From the NCBI GenBank assembly GCA_024641365.1, contig JAHEDF010000255.1:1-6118 (forward strand): a stretch of DNA of 6,118 bases. Direction: 5' to 3'. Both the position numbers and the translations under genes were made by a program. Positions 1 through 6,118 of this stretch are shown piece after piece. The notes beneath the pieces are model-generated. The model was not told the origin of the DNA, did not search any database, and worked only from the letters and a program-made list of their open reading frames with translations. Numbering within the stretch: position 1 is the stretch's first letter; the number at the start of each line of letters is the position of its first letter. Source of the stretch: Planctomycetota bacterium. GTDB taxonomy: Bacteria; Planctomycetota; UBA11346.

Positions 1-491
1 TAGCGATGAAGCGCATCGAAGAAATTCATGCTAAAATTCCTAACTGCCATTTAGTTATGCACGGCTCATCATCGGTGCCGAAAAATTTGATCGATGAGAT
101 CAATAAATACGGCGGCAAGATGAAAGAAACCTACGGCGTACCAGTCGAAGAAATTCAACGCGGCATCAAAGCTGGCGTGCGCAAAGTAAACGTCGATACC
201 GACAATCGTTTAGCGATCACCGCTGCGATTCGTAAATTCTTAGTAGAAAAACCTGATCAATTCGACCCACGTGGTTACCTCACCCCAGCTCGCGCAGCGA
301 TGCAAGTTATTTGCGAAGAACGCATGCGCCAATTTGGCCAAGCTGGCCATGCTGCTGGCGTGCCGATTGTCTCGTTGGCACAAATGGCCGCCGATTACGC
401 TGCTGGCAAATACGGCGAAAACGCCAAACCAGATGCGGCATGGAAAAAAGAAAAAGGTAAAGGCAGCGGCATTTCAGCCATGGCTCATTAA
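1..491 (+). CDS. fba: Class II fructose-1,6-bisphosphate aldolase, C-terminal part (5' end outside window)
   Basis: Cytoplasmic zinc-dependent enzyme of glycolysis, gluconeogenesis and the Calvin cycle. It reversibly cleaves fructose 1,6-bisphosphate into dihydroxyacetone phosphate and glyceraldehyde 3-phosphate. The reading frame is open to the left edge (codon GCG at 3-5 precedes the ATG at 6), so that ATG is internal and about half of the protein is missing. Visible signatures are LVMHGSSSVP (around 51-80), whose His at 60-62 is a family zinc ligand and whose Gly/Ser residues bind substrate phosphate; KETYGVPVEEIQ; and KVNVDTDNRLA (about 184-216), the conserved N-x-D-T-D substrate-binding segment. 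HGSSSVP together with the long C-terminal extension points to the 'Calvin-cycle' subtype rather than the E. coli FbaA type. The Lys/Gly-rich tail ends in SAMAH. An intrinsic terminator follows 19 bases after the stop, so this is the last gene of its transcript. The family assignment is secure; the subtype is an inference. Confidence 0.95.
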   Translation, partial: AMKRIEEIHAKIPNCHLVMHGSSSVPKNLIDEINKYGGKMKETYGVPVEEIQRGIKAGVRKVNVDTDNRLAITAAIRKFLVEKPDQFDPRGYLTPARAAMQVICEERMRQFGQAGHAAGVPIVSLAQMAADYAAGKYGENAKPDAAWKKEKGKGSGISAMAH

Positions 492-510
492 TTTATTTTT
501 TCCAAGAACT

Positions 511-543
511 AAAAAACCGTCAGTCTTGCTGACGGTTTTTTTT
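511..543 (+). terminator. Rho-independent terminator after the aldolase gene
   Basis: A perfect 7-bp stem, CCGTCAG (517-523) with CTGACGG (529-535), encloses the 5-base loop TCTTG. It is followed by eight T residues (536-543). Six A residues (511-516) precede the stem and can pair with the T tract, so the element could also stop transcription coming from the right. It starts 19 bases after the aldolase stop codon. Confidence 0.93.
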
Positions 544-636
544 GTAGTTTGGGATGATGCCTGCTAGTCATGACATGAGCGTTTATAGTTTTTAGCCTTT
601 TTCACATCCGTTTTATCAACCAGAAACTAGACAATT

Positions 637-674
637 TGCCGGATCGGCATTTTTGAGCCGCCGTTTTTCAAAAA
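637..674 (+). promoter_or_regulatory. Cluster of small inverted repeats upstream of the glycosidase gene
   Basis: TGCCG (637-641) and CGGCA (645-649) form a perfect 5-bp stem around GAT, followed by TTTTT (650-654). CGGC (645-648) can pair instead with GCCG (657-660), and that alternative lies just before another T5 run (664-668). TTTTTGA (650-656) is also an inverted match to TCAAAAA (668-674). These may be operator half-sites, a weak terminator or an attenuator-like pair. The stems are short and could be chance. No known regulator site was recognised. Confidence 0.3.
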
Positions 675-681
675 AAAGTTG

Positions 682-742
682 CGATATCGTATTTAATGGT
701 ATTGCCCCATAAAAGCGGGCGCTTATTTACCGCGAAGTGAGG
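682..742 (+). promoter_or_regulatory. Probable promoter and ribosome-binding region of the glycosidase gene
   Basis: The gene needs its own promoter because the strong terminator at 511-543 lies upstream. The best -10-like hexamer is TTTAAT (692-697, one mismatch to TATAAT), but no convincing -35 lies 16-18 bases before it, so the assignment is weak. Two palindromes flank it: CGATATCG (682-689) and AAGCG-GG-CGCTT (713-724), either of which could bind a regulator. The only Shine-Dalgarno candidate is GAGG at 739-742, four bases before the ATG at 747, which is closer than usual. Confidence 0.3.
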
Positions 743-746
743 CTTT

Positions 747-2834
747 ATGTATAAATTATTCATTCATTGTTTAGCTATTTTATTCGGTATCAGTTTGTTG
801 CCATCGGGTTCTTGGGCAGCCGATAAAGAGGTCGTCTTAAAAAACGCACATTATGAGCGCATAATTAGCATTCAGGACAATCATATTTCAACAAAAAGTA
901 TTAAGAATTTATTATCCAATCAAACATTGGCATTTAAAAGTAGTGAAGAATTCTGTTTGCGGATTTCTGGCGGAACACACACGACAGACACAGACGCTGA
1001 AATATTGACAAAGGATTGTGTCGTCACGGCAATTGAAGATCAAGCAGGGCGAGCTGTAATAACATTACGTAATGATCAACACCAGCTTACCTTGCAATTA
1101 ATTTACACATTAGAAGCGAATGATTTTTTTGCGCGCAAACAACTTTTGATTACCCCAGATAAAGATATTGTTCTAGAACATATTGATTTAGAACGAATCA
1201 ATAGCGAAGAGCCGCTTCAATTCTACCAAATTGATGCGATTAATGCGCGTGGAAAATGGAGCCCGGGAATTGGGCAGCCTATCTACTCTTTAAAGAGCGC
1301 CATATTTTTAGGTGTAGAATTTCCTGCATCACGAAACGTTGCTGAAAATAATATAATCCATTGCGGTTATTATTGGGGGAAAACTATACCTGCGAAAACG
1401 ACGTATACGACCTACCCGAGTGTTATTGGCGTCGCTGATGATGGACGATATCTTGCCGAGGCGTTCCAGCGCTATATTGATGGAATCCGTATTCGCCCAT
1501 TTCGTTTACAAGTGCAATATAATACGTGGTTCGATTATGGAGGTGGGGTATCCCAAGAAAAATTTAATGAGAGCGTCGCTACCATACATCAACAGTTGGT
1601 TACCGAGCGCGGTTGTGACCCGTTGGCGGCCTATGTTTTAGATGACGGTTGGCAGGACAGCAAAGGGAAAAAATCAGATTGGTCGAAAGGGTTTTGGCCG
1701 GTGAACGAAAAATTTGACACGGATTTTTCTCGTGCTTTGCAATCGACTTCAGCGGCTCAATCCCATCTTGGATTATGGTTTAGTATGGGGTGTTTTTTCG
1801 GCTCTAAATCAATGGTGCCCGTGTTGAGAGAAAAAGGTTATGAGGCTTTAGAGTTATCCATGTCGATGGCAGGCCCAAAATATATGCAAGGAATTGAGGA
1901 TCGCATGCTGGCTTTGACGAAACTGGGGGTCACGTATTTCAAATGTGATGGCACTTTTGGTCATTTACATATTAGAGATTTTGAATTGCAACCAGACCGT
2001 GGTTCACCAGTGATGCCGCAATTAGAGACAGCCGGCCTGGTGGCAAATGACGCGAAATTAAATGATGCAAAATTTACTGAGCTTAAATTATATTATCTGA
2101 GCGCAGGCACCGAGCGCATGATAGAAATTTTTAAGAAGATGCATGCGATAAACCCGCAGGTTTACATTGCCATTACCAACGGCGCTTATTTAAGCCCATG
2201 GTGGCTTCAGTATATAGATACCGTCTGGCAAATTAATGCCGGCGATGCGGCAGGGGGATCAAGTCGAACAGATGAATTGGTATACCGCGATGGCGTCTAC
2301 TACGAATTTTCGGTTAAAGAAAGAGCGCAATTTCCACTGAATTCAATTTTTAACCATGAACCCAAGAAAACAAAAACGGGAGAATCTGCCGAAGTTTTCC
2401 GTGACTATTTATTTATGCACATGTCCAGAGGATCAGGCTTCATAGAACTGTATATCAAACCAAAAATATTATCAGCAAGTGATTGGGATATACTCGCAGA
2501 AGGACTTAAGTGGTCAAAACACATGTTTACTGCATTCCGGTCAGTGGTGATGCATGGAGGAAATCCCAAGGAGCGAGTGGTTTATGGGTATACGGGTTGG
2601 GGTGATAAACTTGGTTATGTTTCAGCACATAACCCTAGTAAGGAAGAAAAAACGTATTCCTTTATACTCAATCGTGATTTTGGAATTCCTGCAATTCACC
2701 ACGATAGTACCTGGCAAAGTGTTCTCATTACAGGAAAATTACCGCAAGAAATAGCGCCAGCTTACAAGTATGGTGATACGGTGACCTGGCACTTAGCCCC
2801 AGGAGAAGTTCGGATTATAGAATTGAAGAAATAA
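747..2834 (+). CDS. Secreted clan GH-D glycoside hydrolase, alpha-galactosidase-like (GH36/GH27 type)
   Basis: Predicted retaining glycosidase, probably cleaving terminal alpha-linked sugars such as alpha-galactosides in the periplasm or outside the cell. Residues 1-24 are a Sec signal peptide (Lys3, hydrophobic core 4-18, cleavage near SWA24-A25) with no lipobox. Residues 25 to about 250 look beta-rich, like the GH36 N-terminal sandwich. About 255-590 fits a TIM barrel: VLDDGW at 297-302, as in GH36/GH27, and YFKCDG at 397-402, where Asp401 aligns with the catalytic nucleophile of the GH27 'KFDG' motif. Asp500 in INAGDA is the likely acid/base, a weaker call. About 600-695 is a beta-rich C-terminal domain ending in LAPGEVRIIEL. 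The 695-residue length suits GH36. The exact family and substrate are uncertain; it could be a GH36 outlier or a raffinose-synthase-like relative. It carries ATA Ile codons, which the aldolase segment lacks. It stands alone, converging on the DUF1552 gene 18 bases away. Confidence 0.75.
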   Translation: MYKLFIHCLAILFGISLLPSGSWAADKEVVLKNAHYERIISIQDNHISTKSIKNLLSNQTLAFKSSEEFCLRISGGTHTTDTDAEILTKDCVVTAIEDQAGRAVITLRNDQHQLTLQLIYTLEANDFFARKQLLITPDKDIVLEHIDLERINSEEPLQFYQIDAINARGKWSPGIGQPIYSLKSAIFLGVEFPASRNVAENNIIHCGYYWGKTIPAKTTYTTYPSVIGVADDGRYLAEAFQRYIDGIRIRPFRLQVQYNTWFDYGGGVSQEKFNESVATIHQQLVTERGCDPLAAYVLDDGWQDSKGKKSDWSKGFWPVNEKFDTDFSRALQSTSAAQSHLGLWFSMGCFFGSKSMVPVLREKGYEALELSMSMAGPKYMQGIEDRMLALTKLGVTYFKCDGTFGHLHIRDFELQPDRGSPVMPQLETAGLVANDAKLNDAKFTELKLYYLSAGTERMIEIFKKMHAINPQVYIAITNGAYLSPWWLQYIDTVWQINAGDAAGGSSRTDELVYRDGVYYEFSVKERAQFPLNSIFNHEPKKTKTGESAEVFRDYLFMHMSRGSGFIELYIKPKILSASDWDILAEGLKWSKHMFTAFRSVVMHGGNPKERVVYGYTGWGDKLGYVSAHNPSKEEKTYSFILNRDFGIPAIHHDSTWQSVLITGKLPQEIAPAYKYGDTVTWHLAPGEVRIIELKK

Positions 2835-2852
2835 AATCATAGAAAGAGGTTG

Positions 2853-2867
2853 TTAGGCAAAGCCTAA
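2853..2867. terminator. Small hairpin at the convergent gene junction (weak terminator candidate)
   Basis: TTAGGC (2853-2858) and GCCTAA (2862-2867) form a perfect 6-bp stem with an AAA loop. It lies exactly over the last codons and stop of the minus-strand DUF1552 gene, 18 bases past the glycosidase stop. Neither side carries a clean T run; the minus-strand downstream sequence is only moderately T-rich. It may help end transcription from both directions, or it may be incidental to the Leu-Gly-Phe-Ala-stop codons. No better terminator is visible in the short gap. Confidence 0.35.
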
Positions 2868-4187
2868 TCCAGTCATAGTACCGGTGCTACTCGCAAAAGC
2901 ATCGACTTGTAACCCAAAGCGTTGCAGCATGGAGACAAATAAATTGGGTAGCGGGTAATTATGGTCTTTATCAAACGCTAAATGTTGACCATGCTTAAAA
3001 CCACCACCCATAAATAATATTGGCAAATTAGTAGTGACATGCGTATTAGCGTTACCCATGTTACTGCCATACAAAATCATGGTGCGATCAAGCAATGACT
3101 GCCCATCTTCTTTTTTACCTTTTAAGTTGCTCATCAAATCACCTAATAATTTCATATGTGCTTTATCTATCGCATCTAATTGATCGAGCTTCGCTTTATT
3201 TTTCCCATTATGAGATAAACTGTGATAACCATCTTTAATTTCCGCCCCTTCTATCTCAATTGCTGGGGAAGCAACACTATCGAGCATTATAGTAATGTTA
3301 CGGGTCGAGTCTGTTTGAATGGCTAAAGCGGACATATCGTACATTAATTTTGTGCGAGCCATATATTGCCGTGATTCATTGGGATCAGTGGGCATTTTTG
3401 CATCGACGTGTGGTTTTGGTACGTCCTCCCATGCCTTTGCCTTATCCATACGTTGTTCCAAATCACGCACACTGGTAAAATATTGGTCGAGTCTTTCGCG
3501 ATCACGCGCGCTGACTTGGCGCCCAAGGCCACGTGCCTGATCACCGATGGCATCCATAATGCTTTGACCGGCAGCTAAACGACGTTTTTGTGCCGCAATT
3601 TCTTGCTTCGTCCCATCGATAAATAATTTTTTATAGAGGGCGGCTGCTTTTTGTTCACAAGGGATCATGACACCAGCTGGTGTCCAGGATAAACTGCGTT
3701 GCCCACCGATATTGACTCCAAGGGTTAAGCTTGGGAAGCGTGTTAAATGACCAATATATTGTGCAATATATTGATCTAATGAAATCGTGTTTCGAAAACT
3801 TGCATTTCCTGGATGAGGAGCTGCCGTTAAAAAACAATTATCCGCCGGATGTCCACCATCGACGTAGGGATGCCAGGTGCCACTAATAGGCGTGAAATCT
3901 TGGCGATGTTCTTTTATAACTTCGAGATAAGGCGTTAACTTATAATCACGACCTGCTTGTGCTGGGAAAAAGCGATCATTGAGCAAACCGAGATTATTAC
4001 AAATTGCGATCATGCGTCTCGGAACGGTTGACGGCTTTGGATCAGCCGCAAATGCCGGCTTCATGATATCCAGTAACGGTAGTGCCATTGCGACGCCAGC
4101 CGCGCGTAAAAAAGTACGGCGATGCAGTACGCTGCGCAAAGAGGTCTGCGCTATCTGAGCTATATTTATTTTCGCAGGAGGGGTCAT
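2853..4187 (-). CDS. DUF1552 (HXXSHH family, PF07586) protein with twin-arginine signal
   Basis: Exported protein of unknown function, about 444 residues, matching the DUF1552 family over its whole length. The N-terminus carries HRRTFLR (twin Arg at residues 23-24), then [14 protein letters not shown] and AFA (45-47), a typical Tat signal peptide with cleavage after AFA. Tat export implies folding, possibly with a cofactor, in the cytoplasm before transport to the periplasm. The name-giving HXXSHH motif reads HSLSHN here (residues 322-327), with Asn in the last position. Other typical blocks are [22 protein letters not shown] and [11 protein letters not shown] near the C-terminus; these recall the alkaline-phosphatase-like DUF1501 relatives. 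ATG at 4187 is chosen because AAGGA lies 8 bases upstream and it begins 25 bases after the preceding stop. An in-frame ATG at 4250 would overlap that gene by 38 bases and has no Shine-Dalgarno. It is co-directional with, and probably in an operon with, the DUF1592/DUF1588 gene, its usual partner. Confidence 0.93.
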   Translation of the reverse strand: MTPPAKINIAQIAQTSLRSVLHRRTFLRAAGVAMALPLLDIMKPAFAADPKPSTVPRRMIAICNNLGLLNDRFFPAQAGRDYKLTPYLEVIKEHRQDFTPISGTWHPYVDGGHPADNCFLTAAPHPGNASFRNTISLDQYIAQYIGHLTRFPSLTLGVNIGGQRSLSWTPAGVMIPCEQKAAALYKKLFIDGTKQEIAAQKRRLAAGQSIMDAIGDQARGLGRQVSARDRERLDQYFTSVRDLEQRMDKAKAWEDVPKPHVDAKMPTDPNESRQYMARTKLMYDMSALAIQTDSTRNITIMLDSVASPAIEIEGAEIKDGYHSLSHNGKNKAKLDQLDAIDKAHMKLLGDLMSNLKGKKEDGQSLLDRTMILYGSNMGNANTHVTTNLPILFMGGGFKHGQHLAFDKDHNYPLPNLFVSMLQRFGLQVDAFASSTGTMTGLGFA

Positions 4188-4195
4188 TACTAGTT

Positions 4196-4200
4196 TCCTT
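4196..4200 (-). promoter_or_regulatory. Ribosome-binding site setting the DUF1552 start
   Basis: On the minus strand AAGGA lies 8 bases before ATG 4187, inside the 25-base gap after the upstream stop (4213-4215). It supports independent initiation at 4187 rather than at the in-frame ATG 4250, which has no purine-rich site before it. Confidence 0.75.
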
Positions 4201-4212
4201 GCAGGTAGGAGA

Positions 4213-6118
4213 TTATTTGTTGCGAAATAATTCACTTTGAACGATCGCATGGATGATATCAGTTATGCCAAAGTGCGATACCGCAGCTTGATCAAGCATT
4301 TTTTCTATTTGGGGACGATCAGCAAAGCGAATGCCTGCACCAGTTGCATAAATAGTTAATTGCTGGGCGATGTTACGGGCAATTTGTCGCTCATCATCTA
4401 GGAATAAATGTTTCAGCTCGCGAATATCAGCAAATTTTCGCCCATCAGGCAATTCGCCACTCGGATCAACTTTTGCGCCCAGATGAAAAGCGAATGGCTG
4501 ACCATTTTTTCCATATCCTTGTACCTTTTCACCTTTATCACCAATACCGCGGTATCGATCACGCCAACCGCCGAGCACATCAAAACTTTCTAAAGCAAAC
4601 CCAGCGGGATCAATTTTAGCATGACAACTTGCGCAATTTGGATCGGTTCGATGTTTCTCCAATTGTTCTCGAATGGTCGTTGCACCGCGTGTATCTGGTT
4701 CAATTGCTGGAACACTAGGTGGTGGAGGAGGCGGTGCTTTACCCAATATGCGCTCCATAATCCAAGCACCACGTAAAACTGGGGACGTAGTGGTGCCATT
4801 TGCTGTTACCTTCAGCACACTTGCTTGTGTCATCAATCCGCCACGTGGATTATTTTTAGGAACTGGAACACGTCTTATTTCTACGCCAGCAACATTAGGA
4901 ATATTATAGAGATCTGCTAAGCGCTCGTTAATCATAACAAAATCTGTGTTAATAATAGATTTTGCGGGTAAATTTTCTGCGACTAAAGTATGAAAAAAAG
5001 CTTGGGTTTCTAAAATAGACGATTCGACCAATAAATCATCTAAATAATAATCGTTATATAACTCAGCATCAGGAGTGGTGTTGTCAATTTTACGTAAGTC
5101 GAGCCAATAATCGAGAAATGATTCAATAAAACGATCACTACGCTGATCAGCTAAGAGTCGCTTACTTTGTTGCCGCAAAATGTCAGGGTTTTGCAATTTC
5201 CCCGAAGCAGCAAGGGTGCGTAGTTCTTCATCTGGTCCGCTGTTCCAAATGAAATAGGACAAACGGCTTGCTAATGCATAATTATCAAGAATCCCAGGAC
5301 GTTCTTCTAAGCAAACAAAACTAGGTGAACATAAAATAGCAGCGTAGCCAGCAATCATGGCATCTGCAAATGTATTACCATCTTCCATTACCTTTTTTAC
5401 AACAGCCATAAATCGTTGGACATCAGGTTCCATGACAGGTCGGCGATACGCTTTATGCAAAAATTGACGCAACAAATGCTCCGCATCGACTAACGGCTGT
5501 TGAGGTTGTACCTGAAATTCTTTTTCATTATTTATTGTAAACGGCAAATCACCAAATAATAACTTATGTCCTTTGCTTGGCCACGAAGTCATATGTGGTC
5601 CAGTGACTTCTAACGATTTGAAGGCAACACCAGGCTGTCCTTCTTTGGTGGCTAATGGATTATGCCAAGAACCTGGCGGACGAGAGCGGAATAAACGAGC
5701 CGCATCTACGCGAATGGTTTCTCCCTCTAATAAATAGACTTCCAATGTTTTAGTGGTTGGATCAATCCCTACATCGAAAGCGCCAAGTCGACGAATTTGT
5801 CGCGGGGGGCGCTCACCATAAACCGTAATAGGTTCTGGGCGACGTCCTTTAGAAACCGCATCTAAATTTGGGCGCCACCATTTTTTCTCGTCACCGGGTC
5901 CGACCCAAAGAGAATATCCAGTTATTGAGACCGTATAAAAGCCATCTTGCGGTGCTGTGTAATTTGCAAAACGCAGTTCAATTGGCTCATAACTACTAGC
6001 TGCAATACCAATTGCCTCTTGCGCTTGAATAGCGGGATGATCTTTATTCGTCATCGGTGCTTTTTTATTACGAACATCTGGTTGCGCGGTTGTACCAAGC
6101 ACAGGAAATGTCGCGCGT
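4213..6118 (-). CDS. DUF1595-DUF1592-DUF1588-DUF1585 planctomycete-type c-haem protein (N-terminus outside window)
   Basis: Large exported-type protein of unknown biochemical role, common in Planctomycetes and relatives. The frame is open through the right edge (codons for Arg-Ala-Thr-Phe-Pro precede the GTG at 6102), so the true start lies outside. Residue numbers here count from that GTG. Residues about 35-140 are a beta-rich region ([32 protein letters not shown]). Next come DUF1595 (about 205-268, [14 protein letters not shown]), DUF1592 (about 272-400, [19 protein letters not shown]), DUF1588 (about 417-515, [27 protein letters not shown]) and DUF1585 (about 550-627). DUF1588 carries CASCH at 490-494, a CxxCH c-type haem site followed by [12 protein letters not shown]; haem attachment implies a periplasmic location. 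The six-proline run before it is typical of this domain. Full-length relatives usually carry DUF1587 and often another cytochrome domain upstream, which would lie off the window. The DUF1552 gene follows 25 bases later. Redox function is inferred from the haem motif only. Confidence 0.93.
   Translation of the reverse strand, partial: RATFPVLGTTAQPDVRNKKAPMTNKDHPAIQAQEAIGIAASSYEPIELRFANYTAPQDGFYTVSITGYSLWVGPGDEKKWWRPNLDAVSKGRRPEPITVYGERPPRQIRRLGAFDVGIDPTTKTLEVYLLEGETIRVDAARLFRSRPPGSWHNPLATKEGQPGVAFKSLEVTGPHMTSWPSKGHKLLFGDLPFTINNEKEFQVQPQQPLVDAEHLLRQFLHKAYRRPVMEPDVQRFMAVVKKVMEDGNTFADAMIAGYAAILCSPSFVCLEERPGILDNYALASRLSYFIWNSGPDEELRTLAASGKLQNPDILRQQSKRLLADQRSDRFIESFLDYWLDLRKIDNTTPDAELYNDYYLDDLLVESSILETQAFFHTLVAENLPAKSIINTDFVMINERLADLYNIPNVAGVEIRRVPVPKNNPRGGLMTQASVLKVTANGTTTSPVLRGAWIMERILGKAPPPPPPSVPAIEPDTRGATTIREQLEKHRTDPNCASCHAKIDPAGFALESFDVLGGWRDRYRGIGDKGEKVQGYGKNGQPFAFHLGAKVDPSGELPDGRKFADIRELKHLFLDDERQIARNIAQQLTIYATGAGIRFADRPQIEKMLDQAAVSHFGITDIIHAIVQSELFRNK

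Noticed and set aside
6..491. ATG at 6 as the start of a short, truncated aldolase gene.
   Set aside because: The frame is open to the window edge and the residues before HGSSSVP match the middle of a normal aldolase, so the gene is cut by the window rather than truncated.
679..705. TTGCGA (679-684) with TATTGC (700-705) as a sigma-70 promoter.
   Set aside because: The spacer is only 15 bases and the -10 match is poor, so it is not a better candidate than TTTAAT at 692-697.
3752..3773. Two copies of the palindrome CAATATATTG separated by TG, resembling a tandem operator.
   Set aside because: It lies inside the DUF1552 coding region and is explained by the repeated residues Gln-Tyr-Ile-Ala-Gln-Tyr-Ile using the same codons.
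4714..4731. GGTGGTGGAGGAGGCGGT-like simple repeat on the plus strand.
   Set aside because: On the minus strand it encodes the polyproline run typical of DUF1588 just before the haem motif, so it is a conserved protein feature rather than a microsatellite or regulatory repeat.
4673..4909. Plus-strand open frame opposite the DUF1588 region, and similar open frames inside the other genes.
   Set aside because: These are antisense or out-of-frame shadows with no ribosome-binding site and low-complexity translations, while the overlapping frame has clear conserved domains.

Overview
The window comes from a Gram-negative bacterium with a moderately AT-leaning genome. Signs for this are a Sec signal peptide, a twin-arginine signal peptide, a c-type haem motif and a proteobacterial-style class II aldolase. 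The two genes on the right belong to families that are greatly expanded in Planctomycetes and Verrucomicrobia, and also occur in myxobacteria and in polysaccharide-degrading gammaproteobacteria. The phylum cannot be fixed from these 6.1 kb; a gammaproteobacterium or a PVC-group bacterium are both plausible.

Layout. Positions 1-491 (+) hold the C-terminal half of a class II fructose-1,6-bisphosphate aldolase, closed by a strong intrinsic terminator (511-543). Next is a 255-base intergenic region with several small inverted repeats. Positions 747-2834 (+) encode a secreted, roughly 695-residue glycoside hydrolase with clan GH-D (alpha-galactosidase-type, GH36/GH27-like) active-site signatures. 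It converges, with only 18 bases between stop codons, on a minus-strand pair. Reading from right to left, that pair is a DUF1595-DUF1592-DUF1588-DUF1585 haem protein (4213 to beyond 6118, N-terminus off the window), followed 25 bases later by a twin-arginine DUF1552 protein (start 4187, stop 2853).

How the genes relate. The aldolase is central carbon metabolism and is insulated from the rest by its terminator. The DUF1592-type protein and the DUF1552 protein form a recurrent two-gene unit of unknown function. One is a predicted periplasmic or envelope c-type cytochrome-like protein; the other is a predicted Tat-exported protein. They are almost certainly co-transcribed. The exported glycosidase is transcribed towards them, so any link to carbohydrate use rests on location only.

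Most notable points: the uncharacterised haem/Tat pair; a DUF1552 signature reading HSLSHN instead of the HXXSHH that names the family; a glycosidase with a recognisable catalytic Asp but divergent surrounding motifs; and mutually exclusive small hairpins upstream of the glycosidase. No RNA genes, CRISPR arrays, insertion sequences or integration sites were seen.
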